Source: Candidatus Poribacteria bacterium
GTDB lineage: Bacteria > Poribacteria > WGA-4E > GCA-2687025
Direction of reading: 5' to 3'
Assembly (NCBI GenBank): GCA_018644665.1
Contig: JABGQA010000090.1
Location: forward strand, 124,001-188,000
Length of the DNA: 64,000 bases
The translations under genes and the position numbers were made by a program. This document shows positions 24,116 through 33,547 of this stretch, piece after piece. The notes beneath the pieces are model-generated. The model was not told the DNA's origin and did no database searches. It saw only the letters and a list, made by a program, of their open reading frames with translations. The number at the start of each line of letters is the position of its first letter. Positions within the stretch are counted from its first letter, which is position 1.

Positions 24116-24823
24116 CTAGAGCGCGGTACGTACAGCGGCCCACGTTGTCGCGAGCTTGCCGCGAGCTTCGACCGGCGTCAGGTTCACCCACGGCAGCACG
24201 TCGGCGTCGTCGGGCTGCGCGTCGAGGCCCAGATCGCCGAAGTTGCGCAGGCAGAGCATGTCCCACCGCGGTGATCCGTCGATCTCGGCGGTCGTCTCCC
24301 GCGGCCCGAGGCGGACGTAGTTCTGCCCGACCTCTATCAGGGGCGGCACGCCACCGTCATTGCCTGTGAGTTGATCCTGCCAATACCACTCGTTGGTGTT
24401 GTTCTGGTCGTCGTTGTTCAGGCGGACACTATTGTCGATGACGTCCGGCCACCAGTTCGACCCGTCCTGCGACGTGCCGAAGTAGAACGAGTTCTGGTCG
24501 GTGATGACCCGCATGTGGAGCCAGATCTGCCAGGTCTTGCCGTCGGCCGTGCCTTCGCCCGCGTTGACGGCTTCCGGGAGCCTGTACACCAGCCAGGGCC
24601 GGTCGGGCCCGCCGCCGGTGTCTGCCTCGCCGGGAGCGGTGTACGCCGCCCCAGAGTAGCTTTCGGGGTCGTCAACGGCGGTCCAAGTGTTGCCGGCGTC
24701 GGAGATGGTGCTCGCGCCCTTGTCCATGGCGGACCAGTGCGTGCAGATCATCTGATCGGCGACGGCCGATGTTGTGACGATGGTGAAGGCGACGGACAGG
24801 GTGAGGTACGCAAATCGCCGCAT
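24116..24823 (-). CDS. Secreted protein of unknown function with conserved C-terminal tail
   Basis: 235 residues with a signal peptide (cleavage near S-A-V-A-D). The body is rich in Trp, Asn and Asp and reads like a beta-sandwich carbohydrate-binding domain (Q-I-W-L-H-M-R-V, N-S-F-Y-F-G-T-S-Q-D-G-S-N-W-W). I cannot assign a family. The last residues, V-E-A-R-G-K-L-A-T-T-W-A-A-V-R, match the end of the LamG protein at 32771-33547 (V-D-P-R-G-M-L-T-A-T-W-A-D-L-R), suggesting a shared sorting or anchoring tail. The start ATG has GGAGAG just upstream. It diverges from the heparinase-like gene. Confidence 0.7.
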   Translation of the reverse strand: MRRFAYLTLSVAFTIVTTSAVADQMICTHWSAMDKGASTISDAGNTWTAVDDPESYSGAAYTAPGEADTGGGPDRPWLVYRLPEAVNAGEGTADGKTWQIWLHMRVITDQNSFYFGTSQDGSNWWPDVIDNSVRLNNDDQNNTNEWYWQDQLTGNDGGVPPLIEVGQNYVRLGPRETTAEIDGSPRWDMLCLRNFGDLGLDAQPDDADVLPWVNLTPVEARGKLATTWAAVRTAL

Positions 24824-24987
24824 GGCTGAGCTCTCCTTACGTGTGTGCGTATATACGACGGGCCCCAGAGGAATCCGGGGCGGTCGCGTTGCAGCCCAAC
24901 AACGGGGATACTAGGATGCGGGCCGGCGCCACGCAAGCGGACGCCGACGCCCGATCAGCGCGCGACGATGCCCAGACGGAGCCACCC

Positions 24988-27309
24988 ATGTCCTTCCCAT
25001 CAGCCAGGCCTGCCAGGGCCAGTTTCAGTAGGCCTGCGGACGCGTCCACCGTCGGTATCAACCCGCCAGGGTTCTGTTGGTGGCGCGCCGACGGCGCGAG
25101 CGCGTATCGCATGCGCGTCACGCGAGAGGGCCGCGGCGCCGTGTACGTAGCGGACGGCCTTCCTGACCCGGCGCACGTCCCTGACGTCCTCTTCGACGCC
25201 GGGGAATACGTGTGGACCGTTGAGGCGACAGACGCCACGGGTCGCGTCCTCGACACGTTCGGACCCCGACAGTTCACGCTGGCAAGCGGGGCGCCGGAGC
25301 AAAGGTGGGTCGATGCGCAAGAGTTGCTCGCGCGCGTGCCGCCGGATCATCCCCGAGTCATCTTCACGCGGGACGGACTAACCGATCTGCGGGCCTCCGC
25401 CGCTACCACGCGACGCGAGCCCTTCGAAGCGCTGATCTCCAAGGCCGACTCCCTGCTGGACATTCGGCCGCCGGACGAACCGACCTACGACTCGATCGCA
25501 GACCCGTCCGAGCGGAAGATGGCGTACACGTGGGGATTCCGCGACTTCCGCGGCGTCATCGACAACGGCATGGAGCCGCTGGCGCTCGCCTACCTGTTCA
25601 CTGGGAGGCGGCCATACGGGGAAGCGGCCCTCCGAATCCTCCGACACGTAGCGCGCTGGGACGTCGACGGGGTGTCGTCCATCATGGCGCCGTACGGAGA
25701 CGAGATCGGTCTGAGCCTGGTCAAGGTCGGCGCCCATTGCTACGACTGGCTCCACGACTTGATGACCGACGAGGACGACCGACTGATCCGCGCGATGCTC
25801 ATCGCGCGCGGGGACCAGATGCTGCGGCGGCTGCGCGACCGTCACGATTTCCTCGCTTCGCCGGGCGAAAGCCACGCTGGGCGACTCCCTGGCTACCTGT
25901 GCGAACATGCCATCGCGTGCCGCGACGCGCCGGAGGCGGCCGCATGGCTCGATTACGCTCTGCGGGCCCTGATGACGGTGTTCCCGCATTGGGGCGGGCC
26001 CGATGGCGGCTGGGCCGAGGGCATCGGCTATGGCAGGGCCTACAACACCATCTTCCTGCCTCCGTTCGAGGCCGTCCGCGCCGCGACCGGCCTCAACCTG
26101 TGGGAGCGCCCGTTCTTCCGCAAGGTCCGCAAGTTCTTCTTCTACTGCACGTCGCCCATCGGTGAGGTGACGCCCTTCGGCGACGGCGGCTCGACCGGGA
26201 ACGCCCGAGGGGGAGCAGGGATGATGATCCACCATGCGAACGTGTTCGGCGACGGGGCGGCGCGATGGTGGGCCGACCATGCGAACCCAGACGCGCGACG
26301 CTCTTCGCACGTGAGCAGCCTAATTCTCGCTGACACTGTCGAGCCAGCTGCGCCCGAGGGAGAGCCATCGGATGCGGCGTTCAGGGGCGTCGGATGGGCA
26401 GCCATGCATGGCGACATCAGGAGACCGGACGCGGACACGCTAGTCCTGCTTAAGTCGTCACCTTACGGGTCCACCAGCCACAGCCATGCGGACCAGAATG
26501 CCATCGCCATCCTCAAAGGCGGCAAGGCGCTGGCGACCTCGTCTGGGTACTACGGGCCCTCGTACGGCATGCCACACCACGCCGAGTGGACGCGCCAGAC
26601 GAAGGCGCACTGCGGCGTCCTCGTCGACGGCGAGGGGCAGGTGGACCGATCAGCAGACGCAGTCGGACGGATCGCGCGGTTCGAAACTCGCGAGCGAATG
26701 GGGTACGTCGTCGGGGACGCCGCCGCGGCCTACGGCGGCCGGTTGGCCAGGTTCGACCGGCATGTCGTCCTCGTGCGGCCGGGCTTCGTCCTGGTCATGG
26801 ACGACTTGGCGGCCCCAGCGCCGGTTTCCTACGCCTGGCTCCTGCATGCGTTTGATCCATTCGAAATCGACGCTGCACGGCAGACGGTGGTCTCGACGCG
26901 CGGCGAGGCGCGCCTTACCGTCGGCCTCCGCTCGGCCGGAGACCTCGCCATTACCCAGACCGACGAGTTCGAGACGCCGTACAACGCGGGAACGCCCGCC
27001 ACGTTCCGCGAGGAGCGCCCGAACCACCACCACTTAACGGCGACGACCGGCGACACAGCGCGCGAAACGCGCATCGTTGCCGCGATGGTCGCGGAGGCCT
27101 CGGCGGGCGAGTACGACCTCGTGGCGCAACCGGCGCCGGATGGCTGGGTGGCGTGGTCGGCGGCCGGAGCCGGCGGCATCGTCGAGTGCGTCGCGCAGGT
27201 CACACCCGGGACGCCATTGCCGGCCGACATGCCCCACGGCTCAATCGCTCGGGTCACGTGGGCAGGCGTCGACGGCGCGGCAGACGAACTCATCCTCACG
27301 CGGCCGTGA
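24988..27309 (+). CDS. Heparinase II/III-like polysaccharide lyase family protein
   Basis: About 773 residues. An N-terminal Fn3-like part (N-P-P-G-F-C-W-W, E-Y-V-W-T-V-E-A) precedes an alpha/alpha toroid of DUF4962/heparinase type (P-R-V-I-F-T, N-G-M-E-P-L-A-L-A-Y) and a C-terminal beta-sheet domain with S-H-S-H-A-D-Q (His498, His500, Asp502) and S-G-Y-Y-G, the hallmark of heparinase II/III-like lyases. Start ATG 24988 has GGAG six bases upstream; ATG 24916 is an alternative. No signal peptide is evident with either, so it may act on imported oligosaccharides. The two nearby sulfatases make a sulfated uronic polysaccharide a reasonable substrate, by inference. Confidence 0.82.
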   Translation: MSFPSARPARASFSRPADASTVGINPPGFCWWRADGASAYRMRVTREGRGAVYVADGLPDPAHVPDVLFDAGEYVWTVEATDATGRVLDTFGPRQFTLASGAPEQRWVDAQELLARVPPDHPRVIFTRDGLTDLRASAATTRREPFEALISKADSLLDIRPPDEPTYDSIADPSERKMAYTWGFRDFRGVIDNGMEPLALAYLFTGRRPYGEAALRILRHVARWDVDGVSSIMAPYGDEIGLSLVKVGAHCYDWLHDLMTDEDDRLIRAMLIARGDQMLRRLRDRHDFLASPGESHAGRLPGYLCEHAIACRDAPEAAAWLDYALRALMTVFPHWGGPDGGWAEGIGYGRAYNTIFLPPFEAVRAATGLNLWERPFFRKVRKFFFYCTSPIGEVTPFGDGGSTGNARGGAGMMIHHANVFGDGAARWWADHANPDARRSSHVSSLILADTVEPAAPEGEPSDAAFRGVGWAAMHGDIRRPDADTLVLLKSSPYGSTSHSHADQNAIAILKGGKALATSSGYYGPSYGMPHHAEWTRQTKAHCGVLVDGEGQVDRSADAVGRIARFETRERMGYVVGDAAAAYGGRLARFDRHVVLVRPGFVLVMDDLAAPAPVSYAWLLHAFDPFEIDAARQTVVSTRGEARLTVGLRSAGDLAITQTDEFETPYNAGTPATFREERPNHHHLTATTGDTARETRIVAAMVAEASAGEYDLVAQPAPDGWVAWSAAGAGGIVECVAQVTPGTPLPADMPHGSIARVTWAGVDGAADELILTRP

Positions 27310-27357
27310 CGACGCGGGCTCCCTCTCTCCGTACTCCGGCTGCGCGTTCAGACGCTG

Positions 27358-27366
27358 TGATACCAT
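27358..27366 (+). promoter_or_regulatory. Extended -10 promoter element before the methionine genes
   Basis: TGATACCAT is a TGn-extended -10-like hexamer 57 bp before the GTG start, near-identical to the TGATACAAT before the DppB-like gene. Confidence 0.4.
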
Positions 27367-27370
27367 TGCC

Positions 27371-27402
27371 GCACCTGCGGGAACCGGTGCCCGCGTGACG
27401 GG
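27371..27402 (+). promoter_or_regulatory. Leader with mutually exclusive hairpins before the methionine genes
   Basis: Just after the putative promoter three stems compete for the same bases: GCACC (27371-27375) with GGTGC (27386-27390); GCGGG (27377-27381) with CCCGC (27390-27394); and CCCG (27390-27393) with CGGG (27399-27402). The last lies just before the ribosome-binding purines at 27405-27411. The arrangement could regulate translation, but it matches no SAM, SAH, THF or cobalamin riboswitch consensus that I can recall. Confidence 0.3.
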
Positions 27403-27423
27403 ATAAGAGGAGCACAGCGGCGA

Positions 27424-29283
27424 GTGGCGGAAGCGCAAGCGTTCGTAGAGCATCTGGGGCGTGAGGTCCTCATCGGCGATGGCGCGATGGGCCTGTATCT
27501 GCACGCCAAGGGCATACCGCTCGAGGCCAATTTCGAGCGCCTCAACGTCGCGCGGCCGGACATCGTGCGGGAGGCGCACGAGGAGTACCTCGAAGCCGGC
27601 GCCCGCGTAGTCGAGACGAACACGTTCGGCGCGAATCGCAACAAGCTCACTGCGGCTGGGCTGGGTGACGAGACGGCCCGAATCAATGAGGCCGGCGCCC
27701 AGTTGGCTCGGCAAGCGGCCGGGCCAGCGGCCTATGTGCTCGGGTCGGTCGGGCCGACCGGGAACTGGGAGTTGGGCGAGGAAGTCACCCCCGAGGATGC
27801 CTTCGCTGAGCAGCTGGCCGCTCTGCGCGACGGCGGCGTGGATGGGTTCATCATCGAGACGTTCGGGCGCCTCGACGAACTCGTGACGGCCGTGCGCGCC
27901 GCGCGCGCTGTCTGCGACCTCCCGATCGTTGCACAGATGACCGCATCGACACGGCGGCGCGTGGGCTCCGACAGCGACCCAGCGCACATCGCCCGGTCGC
28001 TGGAGGCTCTGGGCGTCGATGTCATCGGCGTGAACTGTGGCCCCGGTGGCCCGGCGGCGGCCCTCCGCGCGGTCCGTGCCATGAGCGAGGTGACCGCCAG
28101 ACCCATCTCAGTCTTCGCGAACGCGAGCTTCGCGCGGTATATCGAAGGGCGGCTAATCTACGCGAGCAACGCCGACTACTTCGCCGACACGGCCGACGAA
28201 ATGGCGGCGGCGGGGGCCAACCTGGTCGGCGGCTGCTGCGGAACGACTCCCGAGCATATCCGACATGTCGCAGGCCGAATCGCCGGCCGCGCCCCCACTG
28301 CGCGGGCCAGCGCGCCCGCCGTTGCAGCACCGGCCCCCATGCGGCGGAAGGCGAAGGCCCCTCGCGTCGCGATCAAGGGACCCCCGGCCTTCCTGTCGGC
28401 CAACGCCAAGCCCGTGAACATCATCGTCGAGGTCGACCCGCCCCGAGGCATCGGCATAAACGCCGCCGTAAGCGTGGCCGCGGAACTCAAGCGGCGCGAA
28501 GTGAACGCGGTCAGTATCGCGGAGAACCAACTCGCGTCGGTGCGCATGAGCAGTTGGGCTCTGAGTCATTTGGTGCAGAAGGAAACGGGGCTCACCGCGA
28601 TCTGCCACTGCACATGTCGCGACCGGAACCTGATCGGACAGCAGTCGGAGTTGATGGGCGGGTACGTGCTCGGCATCAACCACGTCCTTGCGATCACCGG
28701 AGATCCGATTTCGCTCGGAGGCGGCGAAGGGACGTCCGTGTTCGACACGAACTCCTTCGGCCTCATCGACATGCTCTCGCGCATGAACCGGGGCGAGAAC
28801 ATGGGCGGCGAGTCCATCGGCCGACCAACGTCGTTCACGATCGGGTGCGCTCTCAACCCGAACCGCGCCCGCATGGACGGGGAGATCCGTAGGCTCGAGA
28901 AGAAAGCCGCTCTGGGCGCCACGTACGCCATGACCCAACCGCCGGAGGATGCGGCGCGGACAATCGAGCTGAGGGAGAAGACGCGGGCCATGGCCGTCGC
29001 CGTCTTCGTCGGCATCGTGCCTCTCATCAGCGGGCGGAACGCGGACTTCCTCCACAACGAGGTGCCGGGCTTCGAGATCCCTAAACATGTCCGACGACGC
29101 ATGTACGCCGCGGACGACCCCGAAGCTGAGGGTGTCGCTATCGCACGCGAGTACGTCGACATGGCCCTCGACGCGGGGTTCCGCCACATCTACATCATCC
29201 CGATGCTGCGACGCTACGAGATGGCCTACGAACTGGTCGACTACATCCGCGAACGAGAAGGGACGCTGCCTTGCCCCGACTGA
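27424..29283 (+). CDS. Bifunctional homocysteine S-methyltransferase / methylenetetrahydrofolate reductase
   Basis: 619 residues in two domains. The first (1-295) is a homocysteine methyltransferase barrel with D-G-A-M-G, E-T-N-T-F-G-A-N and zinc cysteines in V-N-C-G and G-G-C-C-G-T-T-P. After a Pro/Ala/Lys linker comes a FAD-dependent MetF-like barrel (about 328-619) with T-A-I-C-H-C-T-C-R-D-R and A-I-T-G-D-P. This is the YitJ layout, which makes 5-methyl-THF and may methylate homocysteine itself. GTG at 27424 follows AGAGGAG. The metH start overlaps its last codons by 13 bp, so methyl-THF maker and user are translationally coupled. Confidence 0.9.
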   Translation: MAEAQAFVEHLGREVLIGDGAMGLYLHAKGIPLEANFERLNVARPDIVREAHEEYLEAGARVVETNTFGANRNKLTAAGLGDETARINEAGAQLARQAAGPAAYVLGSVGPTGNWELGEEVTPEDAFAEQLAALRDGGVDGFIIETFGRLDELVTAVRAARAVCDLPIVAQMTASTRRRVGSDSDPAHIARSLEALGVDVIGVNCGPGGPAAALRAVRAMSEVTARPISVFANASFARYIEGRLIYASNADYFADTADEMAAAGANLVGGCCGTTPEHIRHVAGRIAGRAPTARASAPAVAAPAPMRRKAKAPRVAIKGPPAFLSANAKPVNIIVEVDPPRGIGINAAVSVAAELKRREVNAVSIAENQLASVRMSSWALSHLVQKETGLTAICHCTCRDRNLIGQQSELMGGYVLGINHVLAITGDPISLGGGEGTSVFDTNSFGLIDMLSRMNRGENMGGESIGRPTSFTIGCALNPNRARMDGEIRRLEKKAALGATYAMTQPPEDAARTIELREKTRAMAVAVFVGIVPLISGRNADFLHNEVPGFEIPKHVRRRMYAADDPEAEGVAIAREYVDMALDAGFRHIYIIPMLRRYEMAYELVDYIREREGTLPCPD

Positions 29284-32200
29284 CGACGCCCGAGATCGAA
29301 CGTCTCTTCGCCGACCGGATCATGGTCCTCGACGGCGCAATGGGTACGAGCATCCAGCAGCGCGGTCTGTCGGCTTCCGATTACGGCGGGTCGCAGTTCG
29401 AGGGGTGTGAAGACTACGTCTCGGTCACTCGGCCCGACGTGATCGCTGGCATCCACGCCGAATACCTGGCTGCCGGAGCGGACATCGTCGAGACCAACAC
29501 ATTCGGGGCATCCGGCACTGTCCTGGCCGAGTACGGGCTGGAGGGCGAGGTCGAGACCGTCAACCTGGCGGCCGCCGAAGTCGCGCGCGCCGCAGCCGAC
29601 GCGGCCTCCACGGCCGGGCGGCCTCGGCTCGCGGCGGGCTCGATGGGGCCGGGCACCAAGTCGATATCGGTGACGGGAGGCATCACCTGGGAGGAGGTGC
29701 GTGACGCCTACTACGAACAGGCGTTGGCGCTGCTCCGAGGCGGCGTGGATCTCCTGCTTCTGGAGACGGCTCAGGACACGCTGAACGTAAAGGCGGCGGT
29801 CACCGGTATCCGCACCGCGCTCGACGATGCCGGGAGCGACACGCCGGTGATGCTGTCGGGCACGATCGAGCTGATGGGCGCGACGCTGGCGGGCCAGACC
29901 GTCGAGGCGCTAGCCGTGGCCGTGGAGCACCTTCCGCTGTTCAGCATCGGGCTGAATTGCTCTACGGGCCCCACCTTCATGACCGACCACGTCCGCGCGT
30001 TGTCGGCCATAGCCAAGACACGTGTGACGTGCGTGCCGAACGCAGGGCTCCCGGACGAAAACGGCGATTACAACGAGTCGCCAGAGGCGATGGCCCGCGT
30101 GCTCGCGCGGTTCGCAGAGAACGGGTGGCTTAACGCCGTCGGTGGATGCTGCGGCACCACACCGGCCCACATCGCAGCGTTCGCCGAGGTCGCGTCGTCC
30201 TACACGCCCCGCGAGGCCGCCGACTACGCGCGGACGCAGGTATCCGGCTTGGACCTCCTCACGGTCGAGGAGGACGGGCGGCCCTACTTCGTCGGTGAGA
30301 GGACCAATGTCCTCGGCAGCCGTAAATTCCGGCGGCTCATCGAACGGGGCAAGTATGACGAGGCGGCCGAGATTGCGCGCCGCCAGGTGCGCGGCGGCGC
30401 CCACGTCATCGACGTATGCCTACAGGATCCGGACCGCGACGAGGCCGAGGACGTGCGGCAGTTCTTCGACCGGCTCGTGCGCAAGGTGAAGCTGCCCATC
30501 ATGGTCGACTCGACCGACGCGACCGTGATAGAGCAGGCGCTGAAGTACTGTCAGGGCAAAGCGATCATCAACTCCATCAACCTCGAAGACGGGGAGGAGC
30601 GCTTCGAACGTGTGGTGCCGCTAGCGCAGGCGTACGGCGCCGCGCTCGTCGTGGGTGTGATCGACGAGGACCCCGAGCAGGGAATGGGGGTCACCGTCGA
30701 GCGGAAGGTCGCGATCGCGGAAAGGTCGTACGGCCTCCTGACAGGCAAGTACGGCGTCGCCGAGGAAGACATCATCTGGGATCCACTCGTCTTCCCGGTA
30801 GGAACGGGCGATGCCACGTACATGGACGCCGGCCGCCAGACAGTTGAGGGCGTGCGCGCCCTGAAGGCGCGGTACCCAAACACGCAGACCGTGCTGGGCA
30901 TATCCAACGTGTCCTTCGGGCTGCCGCCGGCCGGCCGTGAAGTGCTCAACTCCGTGTTTCTCTACCACTGCACACGCGCCGGCCTCGACCTGGCGATCGT
31001 CAACACCGAACGCCTGGAGCGCTACGCGTCGATACCCGACGACGAGAGAGCCCTTGCGGAACGCCTACTGTTCGACAACAGCGACGCGGCGATCCAGACC
31101 TTCGCCGACCACTTCCGCGACCGCAAGGCGGCGGCAACGACCGACGAGTGGGCGGATCTCACGCTCGATGAACGCCTCTCCCGGTACATCGTCGAAGGCA
31201 CGCGAGACGGCCTCGCAGGCGACCTCGACGGCGCCTTGGCGGACCGCGCGCCGCTGGACATCGTCAACGGGCCGCTCATGGCAGGGATGGATGAGGTCGG
31301 CCGCCTCTTCAACGCCAACGAGTTGATCGTCGCCGAAGTGCTGCAGAGCGCGGAGGCGATGAAGGCTGCCGTCGCGCACCTCGAGCCACACATGGACTCA
31401 GCGTCCGTCCAGGAACGCGGCACGGTGCTGCTGGCGACTGTAAAGGGCGACGTACACGACATCGGCAAGAACCTCGTCGACATCATCCTCACCAACAACG
31501 GCTACCGTGTCGTGAACTTGGGCATCAAGATACCGCCGGAGACGCTCATCCAGGCGCATGACGAGCACGCGCCGCACATCATCGGCCTTTCGGGCCTCCT
31601 CGTGAAATCCGCGCAGCAGATGGTGACCACAGCGGAGGATCTGGCGGCTCGGGGCGTCAACACGCCGGTCCTGGTTGGCGGAGCCGCTCTCTCCGCGAAG
31701 TTCACCGCGACACGCATCGCCCCCGCGTACACCACCGGCGGCGTCGCGTACGCGCGGGACGCTATGGATGGCTTGCGGCTTGCCAACGCGCTCATGGCCG
31801 GCGAAGACGTGGCCGCCGCGCCCAACGACCCGGTGACGCACGTCTCTCCACGAGAGCAAGCGCCACTCGCGGCGCCTACAGTGACGCGACGGTCATCGCG
31901 CGTGCCCGCGCTCAGTGACGCGCCCGCACCGCCCAACTACGGCCGCCACGTCGTCGAAGGCGATGCCGACGAACTCTTCGAGTGGGTCAGCCCGCAGCTG
32001 CTATACGGGCGCGGGCTGGGCTTCCGCGGGAACTTCGCGAAGGCATTCGACGCCGGCGACCGGAAAGCGCTCGATTTGGAGCGGTCCGTGCGCGAAGTCA
32101 GAGCGCGCGCGGCGGAGGAATCGTGGCTCTCGCCGCGCGCGGTCTACCAGTTCTATGAGTGCGAGGCGTCTGGCAACGAAATCAGCGTGGTCGCCCGGGA

Positions 32201-32720
32201 CGGGTCTGGCTCGTCTGAGCAGTTCGCGTTCCCGCGACAATCGACGGAGGACGGGCTCTGCCTCGCGGACTACGTCGCCGAGGCCGGGAGCGGCGTGTTG
32301 GACAGCTTGTGTATGTTCGTGACGACCGCGGGCGGGACGGTGAGGGAGAGCGCGGAGATCCTCAAGGACCGTGGCGAATACGTGGCATCGCACACGCTGT
32401 CGGCGCTCGCCTACGAGTTGGCGGAAGCGTTTGCCGAGCGTCTGCATGGGCAGATCCGCGCGATGTGGGGGTTCGCAGACCCCGCGAACATTACCCGACG
32501 GCAACTAGCGCGCGGCGAATACCGCGGCAAGCGATACAGCTTCGGCTATCCCGCGTGTCCAGACATGCAGGACCACGACGGGATGTGGCGCCTTCTGCGC
32601 CCAGACGGCATAGGAGTCGACCTCACGGAGTCGCACATGATGGACCCCGAGGCCAGCGTGAGCGCGCTTGTGTTCCACCACCCGGACGCGCAGTATTTCG
32701 ATACGAAGGCGCGCGCGTAG
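29271..32720 (+). CDS. metH: Cobalamin-dependent methionine synthase MetH
   Basis: 1149 residues with all four MetH modules. Homocysteine domain 1-310 has zinc ligands Cys230 and Cys293-Cys294. Pterin domain about 335-600 has G-E-R-T-N-V-L-G-S. The cobalamin domain, about 635-850, has D-V-H-D-I-G-K-N with axial His729 and the S-G-L-L-V segment. The reactivation domain, about 910-1149, ends with Y-R-G-K-R-Y-S-F-G-Y-P-A-C-P. It transfers a methyl group from 5-methyl-THF to homocysteine. TTG at 29271 is the only start keeping the full first strand. The B12-type importer genes at 47.4-49.4 kb could supply its cofactor. Confidence 0.96.
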   Translation: MPRLTTPEIERLFADRIMVLDGAMGTSIQQRGLSASDYGGSQFEGCEDYVSVTRPDVIAGIHAEYLAAGADIVETNTFGASGTVLAEYGLEGEVETVNLAAAEVARAAADAASTAGRPRLAAGSMGPGTKSISVTGGITWEEVRDAYYEQALALLRGGVDLLLLETAQDTLNVKAAVTGIRTALDDAGSDTPVMLSGTIELMGATLAGQTVEALAVAVEHLPLFSIGLNCSTGPTFMTDHVRALSAIAKTRVTCVPNAGLPDENGDYNESPEAMARVLARFAENGWLNAVGGCCGTTPAHIAAFAEVASSYTPREAADYARTQVSGLDLLTVEEDGRPYFVGERTNVLGSRKFRRLIERGKYDEAAEIARRQVRGGAHVIDVCLQDPDRDEAEDVRQFFDRLVRKVKLPIMVDSTDATVIEQALKYCQGKAIINSINLEDGEERFERVVPLAQAYGAALVVGVIDEDPEQGMGVTVERKVAIAERSYGLLTGKYGVAEEDIIWDPLVFPVGTGDATYMDAGRQTVEGVRALKARYPNTQTVLGISNVSFGLPPAGREVLNSVFLYHCTRAGLDLAIVNTERLERYASIPDDERALAERLLFDNSDAAIQTFADHFRDRKAAATTDEWADLTLDERLSRYIVEGTRDGLAGDLDGALADRAPLDIVNGPLMAGMDEVGRLFNANELIVAEVLQSAEAMKAAVAHLEPHMDSASVQERGTVLLATVKGDVHDIGKNLVDIILTNNGYRVVNLGIKIPPETLIQAHDEHAPHIIGLSGLLVKSAQQMVTTAEDLAARGVNTPVLVGGAALSAKFTATRIAPAYTTGGVAYARDAMDGLRLANALMAGEDVAAAPNDPVTHVSPREQAPLAAPTVTRRSSRVPALSDAPAPPNYGRHVVEGDADELFEWVSPQLLYGRGLGFRGNFAKAFDAGDRKALDLERSVREVRARAAEESWLSPRAVYQFYECEASGNEISVVARDGSGSSEQFAFPRQSTEDGLCLADYVAEAGSGVLDSLCMFVTTAGGTVRESAEILKDRGEYVASHTLSALAYELAEAFAERLHGQIRAMWGFADPANITRRQLARGEYRGKRYSFGYPACPDMQDHDGMWRLLRPDGIGVDLTESHMMDPEASVSALVFHHPDAQYFDTKARA

Positions 32721-32770
32721 CGAGTCGCGCGTGTGCGGACTCGGTTTCGGAACGTGGAGGGAGGACCGGG

Positions 32771-33547
32771 ATGAGGAGATTGGTGGTATCGGCTGTGGCG
32801 GCCGGCCTGTTGGTCGTCGGCGCCATAGGCGCGGAAGCGGCGATAGACCCGGAGACCGCGGTCGGCGTCTGGCTTATGGATGAGGACGGAGGCGACACTG
32901 CCGCCGACTCGTCGGGGCACGGCTTCGACGGCGCGCTCAACGGGCCGGATTGGGTCGCGGGCAAGTTTGGAACGGCCCTCGAGTTCGACGGCGCGTCGTG
33001 GGTGGCCATCGCCGACCAGCTCGAGCTACAGATCGACGCGGAACTCTCGATGATGGCGTGGTTCTTCGCTACAGACATCGCCGATTGGCGGCAGATCATC
33101 GCGAAGAACGACGAATACCTCCTCAGGATCGACCCGCCCGGCGAAGGCAACAGCATGTCGTCGTTCGTGAAGCCTGGTGGCAGTTGGGAACCGCGTGCCA
33201 GCGCTACCGTGCCGGCCACGGACGAGTGGATTCACTTCGCGGCGACGTATGAACAGGATCCGGCGGGAGACGTCGACCACCTCAAGGTGTACGTCAACGG
33301 CCTGCTGGCCGGTCAGAGCACGCGGCCGGGCAAGGTCGCGCCCGCGGGCGGCGATGTGGAAATCGGCCGGTGGGGTGGTGGGTCCTACTTCGTGGGCAGC
33401 ATCGACGAAGTCGCCATATTCGCAGTGGCGCTCGCAGAGGCCGACATCGCGGCGATCGCCGAGAACGGCCTGCAGGCGGCGCTTGGCGGACTGCCCGTCG
33501 ACCCGAGAGGCATGCTCACCGCGACATGGGCCGACCTGCGGCGCTAG
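32771..33547 (+). CDS. Secreted LamG-domain protein
   Basis: 258 residues with a signal peptide (about 1-23) and one LamG/concanavalin-like domain (25-225): V-G-V-W-L-M-D-E, D-S-S-G-H-G-F-D-G, A-L-E-F-D-G, W-I-H-F-A-A-T-Y and the closing G-S-I-D-E-V-A-I-F. It ends V-D-P-R-G-M-L-T-A-T-W-A-D-L-R-R, close to the tail of the secreted protein at 24116-24823. GGAGGGAGG precedes ATG. Probably a cell-surface or extracellular carbohydrate binder. It follows metH by 50 bp but is unrelated in function. Its TAG stop shares CTAG with the convergent methyltransferase stop. Confidence 0.85.
   Translation: MRRLVVSAVAAGLLVVGAIGAEAAIDPETAVGVWLMDEDGGDTAADSSGHGFDGALNGPDWVAGKFGTALEFDGASWVAIADQLELQIDAELSMMAWFFATDIADWRQIIAKNDEYLLRIDPPGEGNSMSSFVKPGGSWEPRASATVPATDEWIHFAATYEQDPAGDVDHLKVYVNGLLAGQSTRPGKVAPAGGDVEIGRWGGGSYFVGSIDEVAIFAVALAEADIAAIAENGLQAALGGLPVDPRGMLTATWADLRR

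Noticed and set aside
27376..27400. Cobalamin riboswitch core (GGGAA...GGTG...CCCGC)
   Set aside because: The spacer with the conserved A-x-T-C-C segment and the flanking helices are missing, so the resemblance is too short to call.
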